From NCBI GenBank assembly GCA_937922045.1, contig CAKZXA010000054.1:99797-163796 (forward strand): a DNA stretch of 64,000 nucleotides. The letters run 5' to 3'. Below the pieces are notes generated by a model. It searched no databases. It was not told where the DNA came from and saw only the letters and a list, made by a program, of their open reading frames with translations. The position numbers and the translations under genes were made by a program. The stretch is from an uncultured Acidimicrobiales bacterium. Its GTDB lineage: Bacteria > Actinomycetota > Acidimicrobiia > Acidimicrobiales > SZUA-35. Below are positions 46,801-55,535 of the stretch, piece after piece; the stretch's first letter is position 1, and each line of letters begins with the position of its first letter.

Positions 46801-48002
46801 CGCTCAGTCCACGGGGTAGAGCCGATCATTCCGCGTCCTCTGTCGGCGAGCGTCAAGGTCCCCATAGAAGTCAATAGTCGGTCATCCGAGTAGGTTAGTC
46901 GCGCGGCCCGAAGATCTCGAAACACTCGTTCGAGCGGCAGGTTTGTACCGTCGATGTACCCTATCCCGAGGCCGCACAGTTGAATAAGGGAGTTCACCGC
47001 ATCGAACGAATTCTCGGCAGCTGCGACCTTCAGGGTGTTGAGCTGTATCTGAATCGGTCGGTCACGAAGCGGGCGACCATGTTCACGACAGTCAGTGACG
47101 AGGCTTAACGTCGAGCCCAGGTAGGCGTTGACCAATTCAAGGCCTAGACGAACCCGACCAAGCCGGTGGGTAACAAGATCTGAATGCGGATCAAGCCCTC
47201 TGGGTCTCCGCGAGGACCGAGCCAGGTTCACTACGTCCTCCAGACAGCGCTCTGCTGCACCCAACCAACAAGCCGACCAGACCAGGTGCCCTACAGGGAT
47301 CATGCTCTCCAACGCCACATCGCGGAACTTTCCCGGCTCGCCGACCACTTGGTCGGGTCGTACACTGCCTCTGAGCCGCATAGCAACACTATGGGTCCCG
47401 CGCATGCCCATTGGCCACCATTCACCTGAAGACTGACGCGTGGCGTCGTCGGCCTCAATGTATACAAGTGACACCGCTGATTCTGCAGAAGACTCATCGC
47501 TGCGAGCCGTGATAAGAAATCCGTCTGCATGTTCGCCCCCGGTAACGATTGGGCTGTGCCGGTCGACGAAGAAATCATCGCCTTCCTTTTGCAGTGCGCT
47601 TGTTGCCGACAACAGATAGCCGCCCTTCCCGATCTCGGTCGTTATCGACGCAACGTACACCGTTCCTTTGGCGACCTCGGGCAAGACGCGGTCCTGCAAG
47701 GTTGGTTGGCCGAACCGATTGATTGCATCAACTTGCTGGCAATGCATCGCCCACAAAAATGCTGTTGACAAACAGCCGCCAGCCAAGACTCGACCTACGT
47801 AGACGGTATCCGCCAACGTTGCTCCCAGGCCGCCATGCGGCTCGGGAACTGTCATTCCCAGGAGCCCGCTGGAGCGAAGGAGTTGAAGATTCTCCGCAGG
47901 AAACGCCGCTGCTTTGTCTACCTCAGCTGCTCGTTCCGAGAGCGTCTCGGCGACTCGCTTGACCGTCGAAACGAACTCCTCAGACGTAGTCAGGATCGCC
48001 AT
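46797..48002 (-). CDS. Acyl-CoA-dehydrogenase-like flavoprotein
   Basis: 401 residues of the ACAD family: LLGMTVPEPHGGLGATLAD, the flavin/substrate region YVASITTEIGKGGY, and the C-terminal GYIDGTNLPLERVFRDLRAA. In pathways such as pyrrole formation, ACADs of this size oxidise an amino acid bound to a free carrier protein; the neighbouring adenylation enzyme and carrier protein make a similar role likely but not proven. Its start overlaps the preceding ABC gene by 23 nt. Confidence 0.85.
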   Translation of the reverse strand: MAILTTSEEFVSTVKRVAETLSERAAEVDKAAAFPAENLQLLRSSGLLGMTVPEPHGGLGATLADTVYVGRVLAGGCLSTAFLWAMHCQQVDAINRFGQPTLQDRVLPEVAKGTVYVASITTEIGKGGYLLSATSALQKEGDDFFVDRHSPIVTGGEHADGFLITARSDESSAESAVSLVYIEADDATRQSSGEWWPMGMRGTHSVAMRLRGSVRPDQVVGEPGKFRDVALESMIPVGHLVWSACWLGAAERCLEDVVNLARSSRRPRGLDPHSDLVTHRLGRVRLGLELVNAYLGSTLSLVTDCREHGRPLRDRPIQIQLNTLKVAAAENSFDAVNSLIQLCGLGIGYIDGTNLPLERVFRDLRAARLTYSDDRLLTSMGTLTLADRGRGMIGSTPWTER

Positions 48003-49755
48003 ACCCTTGCTCCCACCATGCCTCGCCGCCGGCCTTTTGTGCTAATTCGTCGAACTGGATCTGACCATCGACGAGACGAACAACTCGATCTGTAGGCTCA
48101 ATGTTTGTCAATCGATGCGCGACAATTACCAGAACTCCATCACGATACTTGTCGCGAAGAGCATCGAATACACGTGCCTCCGTCTCAACATCGAAGGCGC
48201 TGGTTGGTTCATCCAGAACGGCTACCGGCCGAGGATCCTGAAGGACTCGAACTATTGAAATTGCTTGGCGTTGGGCAATTCCCAAGTGCGACATATCTGG
48301 CCCGAAGCCGTCTCGATCGATGGTCGCAATCAAATGGCGAACGCCAGCCCTATCAGCGGTATCGACGATAGATTTCCAGTCAGGCTGCTCGCCATCGCCT
48401 CGATACCCGTTGTCATCAATCGGCCAGCTAGATGCAATATTTTCTACGATGGTCGCTTGAGCGAGGAATGCGTCCTGTGGGATGTAGGCGACCTGCGGAC
48501 CAAGCTCACCATGCGGTCGCCCGTCGATCATTACTGTTCCAGCATCAGGTCGGTGGAGGCCGACAACGAGCCCCGCAAGCGTGGATTTGCCAGAGCCGGT
48601 GGGGCCAACAAGAAATACGGTGTCACCACATCCGAACGACGCTTGCACCGGAAGCAACGCATGCGAGTCCCCATAGCTGAGCGACACGCCAGCCAATTCT
48701 AGGCTGTTGACGCGGTCCGATTCCTGTTCAACACCTGTACGACCAACTAGCGGCTTCCCGCCGGTCAAGTCATCTAGCGCCACCAACCGTTCCCACGAGG
48801 CAAGTCCGGCCTGGATCACATTTCCAAGAGACGCAAGTTGAGCAAGTGGGCCCGAGATCTGTCGTGAGTAGAGAAGCATCGCTTGGAGGGCACCGACCGT
48901 TATCGCACCATTACGCAGTTGGACCACGCCCAACACGATGACTGCGACATAGCCGCCGTAGCTGATGGCAACGGAGATCGGTTGAGCCTGACCGCCAATC
49001 CGCTGCGCACGAAACGAGTTTCTCTTGGCATTACCGGCTAGCCCGTCCAGCCGCCTCCGGACGCCCGACCGTTTCATCATTTCTTGAGTCGACCGATCGG
49101 CGCTCAACCATTCCAAAATGGACTCATTGAGCGAACCAACCGAACTAAACTCCTCTGCGTAGTGAGGGCGAGCCACGTTGGTTATTCTTCGGGAGACGAG
49201 CACGCCGGCGAGAACTGTAGCGATCGTAACAATCGCCAATGTTGGTGAAATGTAGATCATCACCAACGTCAAACCGACAGTCAGCAACAGTGAATTACTG
49301 AGTTGACTGATTGATCCCTGCATAGCTCTGCCGAGATTCTCTACATCATTAACTATCAAGCTGTGAGTGGCAGTATTGCCGAATCGATTGAGGTCAGTAA
49401 GGTCAGCATTTAGTATTAGTTGGCTAGCGGACGAGCGAATGTTGTGCGATGTTTTATAGACAAGACGAGTGCTAGCACGCCCCTGAAGAACCCACAGGAC
49501 GCCTCCGACTAGATAGCAGATTCCAGCCACGCCACAAAGTCGTAAAGCCAATTGGAGATTGCTATCCTCCAAGGCTTTATCGATGGCCAATCCGACAACA
49601 AGAGTGGCCGCGATGTTTAGCAAAATGCTGGCAAGCCCTAATACAAAGATGACGACAATGGCGAGCGTCTGCCTTCGAAATGCACCGCCCAGTGTCGGAC
49701 GGGAAGCCCCGAGTCCCCACGCTGGCCATTCATAGTTCACTGCTCCAGTGGTCAT
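47980..49755 (-). CDS. ABC exporter subunit with canonical Walker B, degenerate signature
   Basis: 591 residues: six membrane helices then an ATPase domain. Walker A is VGPTGSGKSTLAGL and Walker B ends VAVLDEPTSAFD with catalytic Glu. The LSGGQ signature is changed to LGIAQRQ. It forms a heterodimer with the preceding gene product, whose defects are complementary. ATG 49755 overlaps the partner stop (ATGA). It probably exports the cluster product. Confidence 0.88.
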   Translation of the reverse strand: MTTGAVNYEWPAWGLGASRPTLGGAFRRQTLAIVVIFVLGLASILLNIAATLVVGLAIDKALEDSNLQLALRLCGVAGICYLVGGVLWVLQGRASTRLVYKTSHNIRSSASQLILNADLTDLNRFGNTATHSLIVNDVENLGRAMQGSISQLSNSLLLTVGLTLVMIYISPTLAIVTIATVLAGVLVSRRITNVARPHYAEEFSSVGSLNESILEWLSADRSTQEMMKRSGVRRRLDGLAGNAKRNSFRAQRIGGQAQPISVAISYGGYVAVIVLGVVQLRNGAITVGALQAMLLYSRQISGPLAQLASLGNVIQAGLASWERLVALDDLTGGKPLVGRTGVEQESDRVNSLELAGVSLSYGDSHALLPVQASFGCGDTVFLVGPTGSGKSTLAGLVVGLHRPDAGTVMIDGRPHGELGPQVAYIPQDAFLAQATIVENIASSWPIDDNGYRGDGEQPDWKSIVDTADRAGVRHLIATIDRDGFGPDMSHLGIAQRQAISIVRVLQDPRPVAVLDEPTSAFDVETEARVFDALRDKYRDGVLVIVAHRLTNIEPTDRVVRLVDGQIQFDELAQKAGGEAWWEQGYGDPDYV

Positions 49756-51425
49756 GGTGTTTGCTGTTCGTGAAGGCGGCGGTAGAGAGTATTTTGCTCA
49801 AGGAGACGGGCATGGGTTCCGTTACCCGCGATTATGCCGGCTTCAAGAAGCACGACCCGTCCGTCACCATCACCTGATCTGAGATGCCTGCGTGCGATAA
49901 CAACCGCCATTTGTTCCAGATCCTGGAACTCGGCTTCGAGCCGATGACCCGTTTCCCCGTCCAGCGATCTGAAAGGATCATCGGCCAGGAGAATGATCGG
50001 CCTGGCAAGAACCGCCCTCGCTAGCGTTAACCTGTGTCGCTCGCCCCCTGAGAAGTTCGCTGCGCCATACTCCACGGGACAATCCAAGCCACCTCGCGAT
50101 TTGATTAGATCGGCAACTTGACACGCCTCCAAGGCGTCCCAAATCTCGTCGTCGCCGGCCCCCGCTCTGGCAAGCCCGATCGACGTTCGAATTGTCCCGG
50201 CAGTCAAGGTTGATTCCGCTGAGACCAGGATATTGCGGAGAGCATCCAGTCTGCCGTATTGGTCGAGGCCGCGGGAATGAACAAACAACTCGCCGGATTC
50301 GAGGGATCTCATTCCAGCGAGCGCTTCGAGCAGCGCAGTCTTTCCAGATCCTGACCGACCAACGACATTGAGGTAGGCGTCGGTCGGGACCGATAGGTCG
50401 ACGTCTCGCAGCACCGGCTCTGCGCTAGGCCCATGAGATATTGTGCCGTCGACGAGCATGACCGCCGTCCCATCACCACCCATCTGGGCACGGACTATTA
50501 AATCGTTCCGCCCAGCGAGGAGGATCTCGTTGATCCGGCGGAGGGATTCCGCCGCAGTTGGAAACAATTGGAGAGAGCCGGATGTACCTAAAATGCCCCT
50601 AGCCACCAGACCCACGTAGCCGACAAACTCGACTACTTCGCCTGGTGTCGTCAGGCCAGAATCTATGCGAGAAAGGCCCAGGCCAACCACGCCGACCGAT
50701 ATCGCACCGGTTAGTGTCAACGTTACCGGCACCAACAGCGACGTCGCATAACCGACCGCGGTGGCGTTGGCACTCAACCTCTCTGACATATGTACAACGG
50801 ACTTCGATTGAGCGGCGCCGGGAATAGTTCGTAGAAGGTGACCGCCGTCCAGGATGTCTTTTGTCTTCTGGCTTAGGACGTCGAGCGCTTCGTGCACCGG
50901 CCGAGCCCTTGCTGCTGCGGCCCGCGCAACCGCCAAAACGACCACGACGAGCATCGGTAGGGATGCCAGGACTGGTGCTGCAAGCACAGGGTCCACGGCG
51001 GTAGCGGCCACAATGCTGATCACAACGAGGCCAATCGACGGCACAGCGATGGCGGCGAGTTGGCCGACAAAACCTTGGATAATCAGGACATCGTTCGTAC
51101 AGCGAGTCGCAACTGACTCGATCGACGTCGCGCCGCCGCCTTGTTCAAGCGATCGAAATAGTCTTTGTCGAAGCCTTTCAGCGGTCGTAACCGCAAGATG
51201 AGACCCGAGAACGACCAAGGCCGACATCGTCGAAACCAAGATAAGGACGAGCACCGGAAGCCGAGTTAAGTTCAGACCTTTATCGGAGATCGCCGCGTCA
51301 ACAAGGCGACCGGCCTCACCCGGTGTGAGAACATAGACGGCCCCGTAGGCGACAGAGGGAAAAATGAACGCAAGTGCGACGAACGAGCCTGGTCGTACTA
51401 CCGTCCACCATGATCGCCACAACAT
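49752..51425 (-). CDS. ABC exporter subunit with canonical signature, degenerate Walker B
   Basis: 557 residues from ATG 51425, which has GGAGG 8 nt upstream. It has the membrane domain and an ATPase domain with Walker A VGRSGSGKTALLEALAG and signature NFSGGERHRLTLA. Walker B ends ILLADDPFRSLDGE, with Asp where catalytic Glu is expected. It pairs with the downstream subunit. A conserved motif shared with the decarboxylase promoter lies 34-51 bp upstream of its start. Confidence 0.87.
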   Translation of the reverse strand: MLWRSWWTVVRPGSFVALAFIFPSVAYGAVYVLTPGEAGRLVDAAISDKGLNLTRLPVLVLILVSTMSALVVLGSHLAVTTAERLRQRLFRSLEQGGGATSIESVATRCTNDVLIIQGFVGQLAAIAVPSIGLVVISIVAATAVDPVLAAPVLASLPMLVVVVLAVARAAAARARPVHEALDVLSQKTKDILDGGHLLRTIPGAAQSKSVVHMSERLSANATAVGYATSLLVPVTLTLTGAISVGVVGLGLSRIDSGLTTPGEVVEFVGYVGLVARGILGTSGSLQLFPTAAESLRRINEILLAGRNDLIVRAQMGGDGTAVMLVDGTISHGPSAEPVLRDVDLSVPTDAYLNVVGRSGSGKTALLEALAGMRSLESGELFVHSRGLDQYGRLDALRNILVSAESTLTAGTIRTSIGLARAGAGDDEIWDALEACQVADLIKSRGGLDCPVEYGAANFSGGERHRLTLARAVLARPIILLADDPFRSLDGETGHRLEAEFQDLEQMAVVIARRHLRSGDGDGRVVLLEAGIIAGNGTHARLLEQNTLYRRLHEQQTP

Positions 51426-51458
51426 TTCATGAACCTCCGTTGAACGCCAAATACTCGG

Positions 51459-51476
51459 GGTGTGACACACCTGTCA
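51459..51476. promoter_or_regulatory. Shared dyad motif, site 1, upstream of the ABC exporter
   Basis: The top strand reads GGTG-TGA-CACACCTGTCA. The part GGTGTG-A-CACACC is a perfect palindrome. It matches the decarboxylase-promoter site at 15 of 18 positions and is a candidate operator for a common regulator. No good -10/-35 pair is evident here. Confidence 0.5.
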
Positions 51477-51510
51477 GGATCATATCGCTAGGACTCAAGC
51501 CCGGGGTTCC

Positions 51511-52701
51511 CTAGATTACGGCCCGTGGGCCCGGCACGGTACTGGCGCGAGAACTGGTAGCTCGCCGATCGACGAAAAGTCGTTCAACAAAGTCGTTCTC
51601 CCAGATCTGACCGTCACCGTCGAGATCTCCGAACGTCTCCAACATCGTTCGGTCGATTCCTGCCCCTAGTTTCTCAACAATCGACTTAGCGACACGATCC
51701 GGATACAGTTCTCTAACGTGCCAGAGGGCATAGAAGACGCTGGATCGGCAGCCCAGGGAATCGCTCCGCTGGGCAATCGCCGACACCGCCGCATCATCGT
51801 TTAGATGAAGACGAACAAGCTCAGCCAACTCAGTGAGCTTGAGAAGCGTTGTGTCCTTTCCTAACTCAATGTAGTAGAGCGACGTAGCTTCGATATGCAT
51901 CTGCACACAAACGTCAACAAGTTGGTCTATCGGATGCATGGCCCGGGATGGTCGCCCCCAGACACGAGTTGGTACCGAACGTTGGTAGAAATCGTCGAAA
52001 TCGAATTCCAGGCCTGAGCGAGCTTGAAACAAGCTAAGACACAGATCCAATACGAAGACCTCAACAAGGTCGCTGTCGGCAACTTTCAAATATGGTAGAT
52101 GGACATTTGGCATGTTGAGTTTCCAAAATGCGGACGTGCTTCGGTCAAACGGCGTCAGGTCATGCCGATCGGAGGTCCGATGGGCGCAGCGGTATCCCTC
52201 ACGTTGAAGACAGGCTTCCAGTCGCGCCAAGTCTGATCGCGAGACGAGTAGATCCATATCTCCCACACGACGTATCCCGTAGTCGCCATGTATCTGATCG
52301 AGAAAGACCGGACCCTTTCGGACAATAAACTGGATCTTGCTGTCTTCCAATCTCCGAATTACATGCCCATACTCTACCGCCAGGATCTGGTTCCGCTGAC
52401 GATTGGCGTCATAGATGTGGGAATACAACCATCGGTACGGCACCGTCGACTGTCCAGTACTTCCCAATGTAATGTCAAGAGCATGGATGTGATGACCGAC
52501 TAAAGGAAGCAATCCATGCCTGGCACACGTGTCGACGAATTTGCCCCACGAGAACTCATCGCCTGTATGTTCAATTGCTGCACGCACGGCCGATACCTGG
52601 CCAGGAGTCAGATCTCGCCGACTCAAAGCCAATACTAAAGCATGCTCAGGCTCCAGAAGAGACGCCATTTCGCAACCTACGATGGATTCCAACTCTTGCA
52701 T
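51511..52701 (-). CDS. Nucleotidyltransferase-family protein (PF14907-like)
   Basis: 396 residues. The core RKGPVFLDQIHGDYGIRRVGDMDLLVS matches the uncharacterised nucleotidyltransferase family with DxD metal site. Such genes recur in natural-product clusters, often with kinases, and may attach a nucleotide or phosphate group. Here it sits next to an oxygenase and an adenylate-kinase-like gene. No C-terminal catalytic partner domain is visible, and the last 20 residues look disordered. Confidence 0.75.
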   Translation of the reverse strand: MQELESIVGCEMASLLEPEHALVLALSRRDLTPGQVSAVRAAIEHTGDEFSWGKFVDTCARHGLLPLVGHHIHALDITLGSTGQSTVPYRWLYSHIYDANRQRNQILAVEYGHVIRRLEDSKIQFIVRKGPVFLDQIHGDYGIRRVGDMDLLVSRSDLARLEACLQREGYRCAHRTSDRHDLTPFDRSTSAFWKLNMPNVHLPYLKVADSDLVEVFVLDLCLSLFQARSGLEFDFDDFYQRSVPTRVWGRPSRAMHPIDQLVDVCVQMHIEATSLYYIELGKDTTLLKLTELAELVRLHLNDDAAVSAIAQRSDSLGCRSSVFYALWHVRELYPDRVAKSIVEKLGAGIDRTMLETFGDLDGDGQIWENDFVERLFVDRRATSSRASTVPGPRAVI

Positions 52702-52728
52702 AAATGACTACCCTTCTCTGTGGTGCGA

Positions 52729-53490
52729 TCACAGAACTACTCGACAACGATGATATCGACGATCAAAGAGAGCAGGCTCTTCGATCTTCAATGGTGTTGC
52801 TGCGTGGAAGATCGCAGCTTCCGGTGAGTTATTGATGATGAGAACGTCGCCATCTTTCAAAGGCCCAAGGTCCACTCCGAAATCCTCAACAGCGACCGCA
52901 GCATGGTGGCTTCGTACCGTTGGCTTGGCGCCGGGATTTCGTTCTGCGCCCCACTCGAAGATCTCATCAAATGTCAGTCGGATATTCGAGAGATACGCCC
53001 GCATATCGACCAGAATTATGTTGCCACCAGAGTATCCGGCCAGTGGTCCAAATAGGTGTGAAAAGAGGTACGCCCTACTATCAGCGTGTAAAGACTTGAA
53101 CGTCCAAGGTGAACCGTAAAGTTCAACGGGGATCTTTCCATCATCGATCAACTTGTCACTTATCTTCCCTAGAGGTTGAAGAGAACTATTCCGTCGATGC
53201 ATCTGCCATATGCGATCGAAAAGTCTTCCGTGTTGTTCGTGGCGGTCGGTCGCTTCCACAGGCCAACGAAGATCTCGCAGCAGTACAGCGCCGGATCGCG
53301 CTTTGCCGATTGGTCGGTGTAGTGCTTCCGCGATAACCGCGATCTGCTGATCTTGAACTTCAGTCGCCCATCGACTGCCTGTGTCCATGTTCACGTGTGT
53401 TACGTCAAAGCCGGCAGGTTGCGGTTCTCGACGGATATGCTCCTCCAGAATACTTCTAGTCCGGCGACGGGTAGCCCAAACCTGATTCAT
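52729..53490 (-). CDS. Fe(II)/2-oxoglutarate-dependent oxygenase-like protein
   Basis: 253 residues. A facial triad is visible as H135-x-D137 (FKSLHADSRAYLFS) and H229 (NSPEAAIFHAATPL), followed by Arg residues at 244-248 (DRRYHRCR) that would bind 2-oxoglutarate. The loop YSGGNIILVDM is TauD-like. It probably hydroxylates an intermediate. It is divergent from known members, so the call is from motif spacing. Its start overlaps the stop of the kinase-like gene (ATGA). Confidence 0.58.
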   Translation of the reverse strand: MNQVWATRRRTRSILEEHIRREPQPAGFDVTHVNMDTGSRWATEVQDQQIAVIAEALHRPIGKARSGAVLLRDLRWPVEATDRHEQHGRLFDRIWQMHRRNSSLQPLGKISDKLIDDGKIPVELYGSPWTFKSLHADSRAYLFSHLFGPLAGYSGGNIILVDMRAYLSNIRLTFDEIFEWGAERNPGAKPTVRSHHAAVAVEDFGVDLGPLKDGDVLIINNSPEAAIFHAATPLKIEEPALFDRRYHRCRVVL

Positions 53491-54170
53491 AAGACCTGAG
53501 AGCTCTGATTCACGAGTTCCTGAACAGCATGGTCAAGGTCAGCAACAACCAAACCGGCCTCACGTTCTGCATCGACCGCGAAATGTGTTCCCCGTTTGTC
53601 GTAGAACTCCATCACCTGCTCGGCATGCTCACGGTAGTTGTTCAGTCTCTGGACAAATCGAGAGGTGCTGTCATCAGGTCGCCGGCTCGCCAAACCTTGA
53701 CAATAGTCACACTGTTGAGGCGTGTTTCCAACTTGGGGGCGGCCGCATGATTGACAGGTCAATCGAGTACGAACCCGCTCTTGTGCCGTCGAGTTCGAGA
53801 TCGAAAAGGTGACTAGTCCAGCGATACACGTTCCAAGTCGATCCACGACCACCTCAGCGTCTTTGCACTGACTTGCGCCTCTAGGGTAACTTTCGGAGAC
53901 AATAACATCAAAGAGACCACCAAACCTGACGAGATAATGGGCGAACAACCTCATCACCAAATCATCGGCGAGTTGTTGCCGATCGAGCAACGGCGGTCCA
54001 ACCAACCCGCCAAGATCATCGTCCATTCGAAACAAGTCCAGGCCATAGTCTCGCACGCTAAACCGTCCGAATCCACGCCGCTGGGACTCAAGTGCCCGCA
54101 ACGCACTCGTCTTACCTGCTCCCGGTGGTCCCATAATCAGGACCACAGGCGAGATGCTCTTGACACTCAA
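53487..54170 (-). CDS. Adenylate-kinase-like P-loop protein
   Basis: 227 residues from TTG 54170. P-loop GPPGAGKT (14-21) near the start, and a zinc-type lid CQSCG...CDYCQGL (CxxC-x12-CxxC) followed by SRRPDDST and RLNNYREHAEQVMEFYDKRG, all features of adenylate kinases. A housekeeping adk would be elsewhere, so it may phosphorylate an intermediate or a nucleotide for the adjacent transferase. The start overlaps the radical SAM stop (TTGA); TTG 54209 is the alternative. Confidence 0.75.
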   Translation of the reverse strand: MSVKSISPVVLIMGPPGAGKTSALRALESQRRGFGRFSVRDYGLDLFRMDDDLGGLVGPPLLDRQQLADDLVMRLFAHYLVRFGGLFDVIVSESYPRGASQCKDAEVVVDRLGTCIAGLVTFSISNSTAQERVRTRLTCQSCGRPQVGNTPQQCDYCQGLASRRPDDSTSRFVQRLNNYREHAEQVMEFYDKRGTHFAVDAEREAGLVVADLDHAVQELVNQSSQVL

Positions 54171-55462
54171 CGAGCTGCTCTGGCGTGGTACGGCTCCAGC
54201 GCTGTCCAAGCTAGGTCAACCCATTCTGGTTCTTGACATGTCACCACACCTTGCTTCATATGCTCGTCAAGCGTTAGAAGCATGGCAGTCAGTCTTCGAT
54301 CTGGACTTGACAGAAGCATCTCCGCCAGGTGGTAAAGCTGGTTTGTATCGACCGCCAACATCTCAGCATCTGGATAGAAGGGAGCTAACAACGTCGCTAG
54401 CGCCTCCGGTCCTTCGTCGATTAGGAAGACGCTTACGGGATCTCTGTAGATCTGCGTAATCGCCTCTTCCCAGCTCGAGACATCGCCTACCATTGGACTT
54501 ATTGACAGATCGTTTCCTTCCAGAACCCGGATTCGTCCGTCATCCTCGATCAGGCACGCAAGGCCGTCGAGATGACGGACCTCGGGACCGTTGTAGGTTC
54601 GCGCCGGAATCTGCCGGCCATCCGACCGTCGAAACCGCTGTCCGAACTCCTCGGCCCGCGATGCTGGAGGAAGACCTATTGGCATCCGGTCGAGGCGCTT
54701 CATCGTCAACCGTCCGTCGAGGATCAGGTTCTTGTAATAGACGAGAACTGTGTGACCGTGGGGCAAAATGAGTTCTTCGACATAATCATCGATCTTGTTC
54801 CGCTCGGCCCCGAGTACTTGTGCCAATGCCGTGGTGGTGTCATCGTCGGAAAGCAATACGGAGCGAATGTAGACATCCACATCGGCGAAGTCAGGATGTT
54901 TCAGAATCTTGATGACATTCGCGGCTGGCTCAACACCGATCCGTTCTGCATGAAACCAATCAAGACTCACTCGTATCCTGAACTGGATCTTCTTGTGATC
55001 AGGGCGGGACCTCCAGGCATCAACCAGCGGACGAATGGCGTCTCTTGTCTCGCCCATACTGGTGGCGAAATGAGCCGCGGTGATGAGCTCCAACTCCTCA
55101 AGATTTGGAGAGGACACGTTGGCGAAAAAGTGCGCACAGAACTCGGGCTCGACCATTGGCTCACCGCCGCCGGACAAGACAGCCTTCCACAACCCCATGC
55201 CGTTCACGACGCCTAACAGGTGATCTTGGTTCTTTGCGACGCTGTACCGGTCAAGAGCTCCGATGGAGATTGGGGAGGCGTAGTTGCAGTGTTGGCAACC
55301 TACGGGACATGCGCTACTTGGCCAAACATAGCAGGTGGAGGCGTGTCTCGGGCCGGTCGTGGTGTAGTCCGTCAGGCCATTCAGCAAAGATGTTCTCAGG
55401 CCGACAAGATGCTCTTCGGGTTGCGTTAAAGGTAGCGATTTACGGGTAATCGGTTGTGGCAC
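54167..55462 (-). CDS. Radical SAM enzyme
   Basis: 431 residues, GTG start. The cluster-binding CxxxCxxC motif is ACPVGCQHCNYA (Cys52, 56, 59), and the SAM-binding LSGGGEPMVEPEF follows. There is no obvious SPASM auxiliary cluster, because Cys residues after the core are few. The chemistry (rearrangement, cyclisation, C-C bond formation) cannot be told. It is the second gene of the leftward arm. Confidence 0.85.
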   Translation of the reverse strand: MPQPITRKSLPLTQPEEHLVGLRTSLLNGLTDYTTTGPRHASTCYVWPSSACPVGCQHCNYASPISIGALDRYSVAKNQDHLLGVVNGMGLWKAVLSGGGEPMVEPEFCAHFFANVSSPNLEELELITAAHFATSMGETRDAIRPLVDAWRSRPDHKKIQFRIRVSLDWFHAERIGVEPAANVIKILKHPDFADVDVYIRSVLLSDDDTTTALAQVLGAERNKIDDYVEELILPHGHTVLVYYKNLILDGRLTMKRLDRMPIGLPPASRAEEFGQRFRRSDGRQIPARTYNGPEVRHLDGLACLIEDDGRIRVLEGNDLSISPMVGDVSSWEEAITQIYRDPVSVFLIDEGPEALATLLAPFYPDAEMLAVDTNQLYHLAEMLLSSPDRRLTAMLLTLDEHMKQGVVTCQEPEWVDLAWTALEPYHARAAR

Positions 55463-55535
55463 GGCGCTTCACTTTCGTCGACGGGTCTTCATCAGAAACA
55501 GATGGATCAAATTGGTTCGAAGACGACAAGCACGA

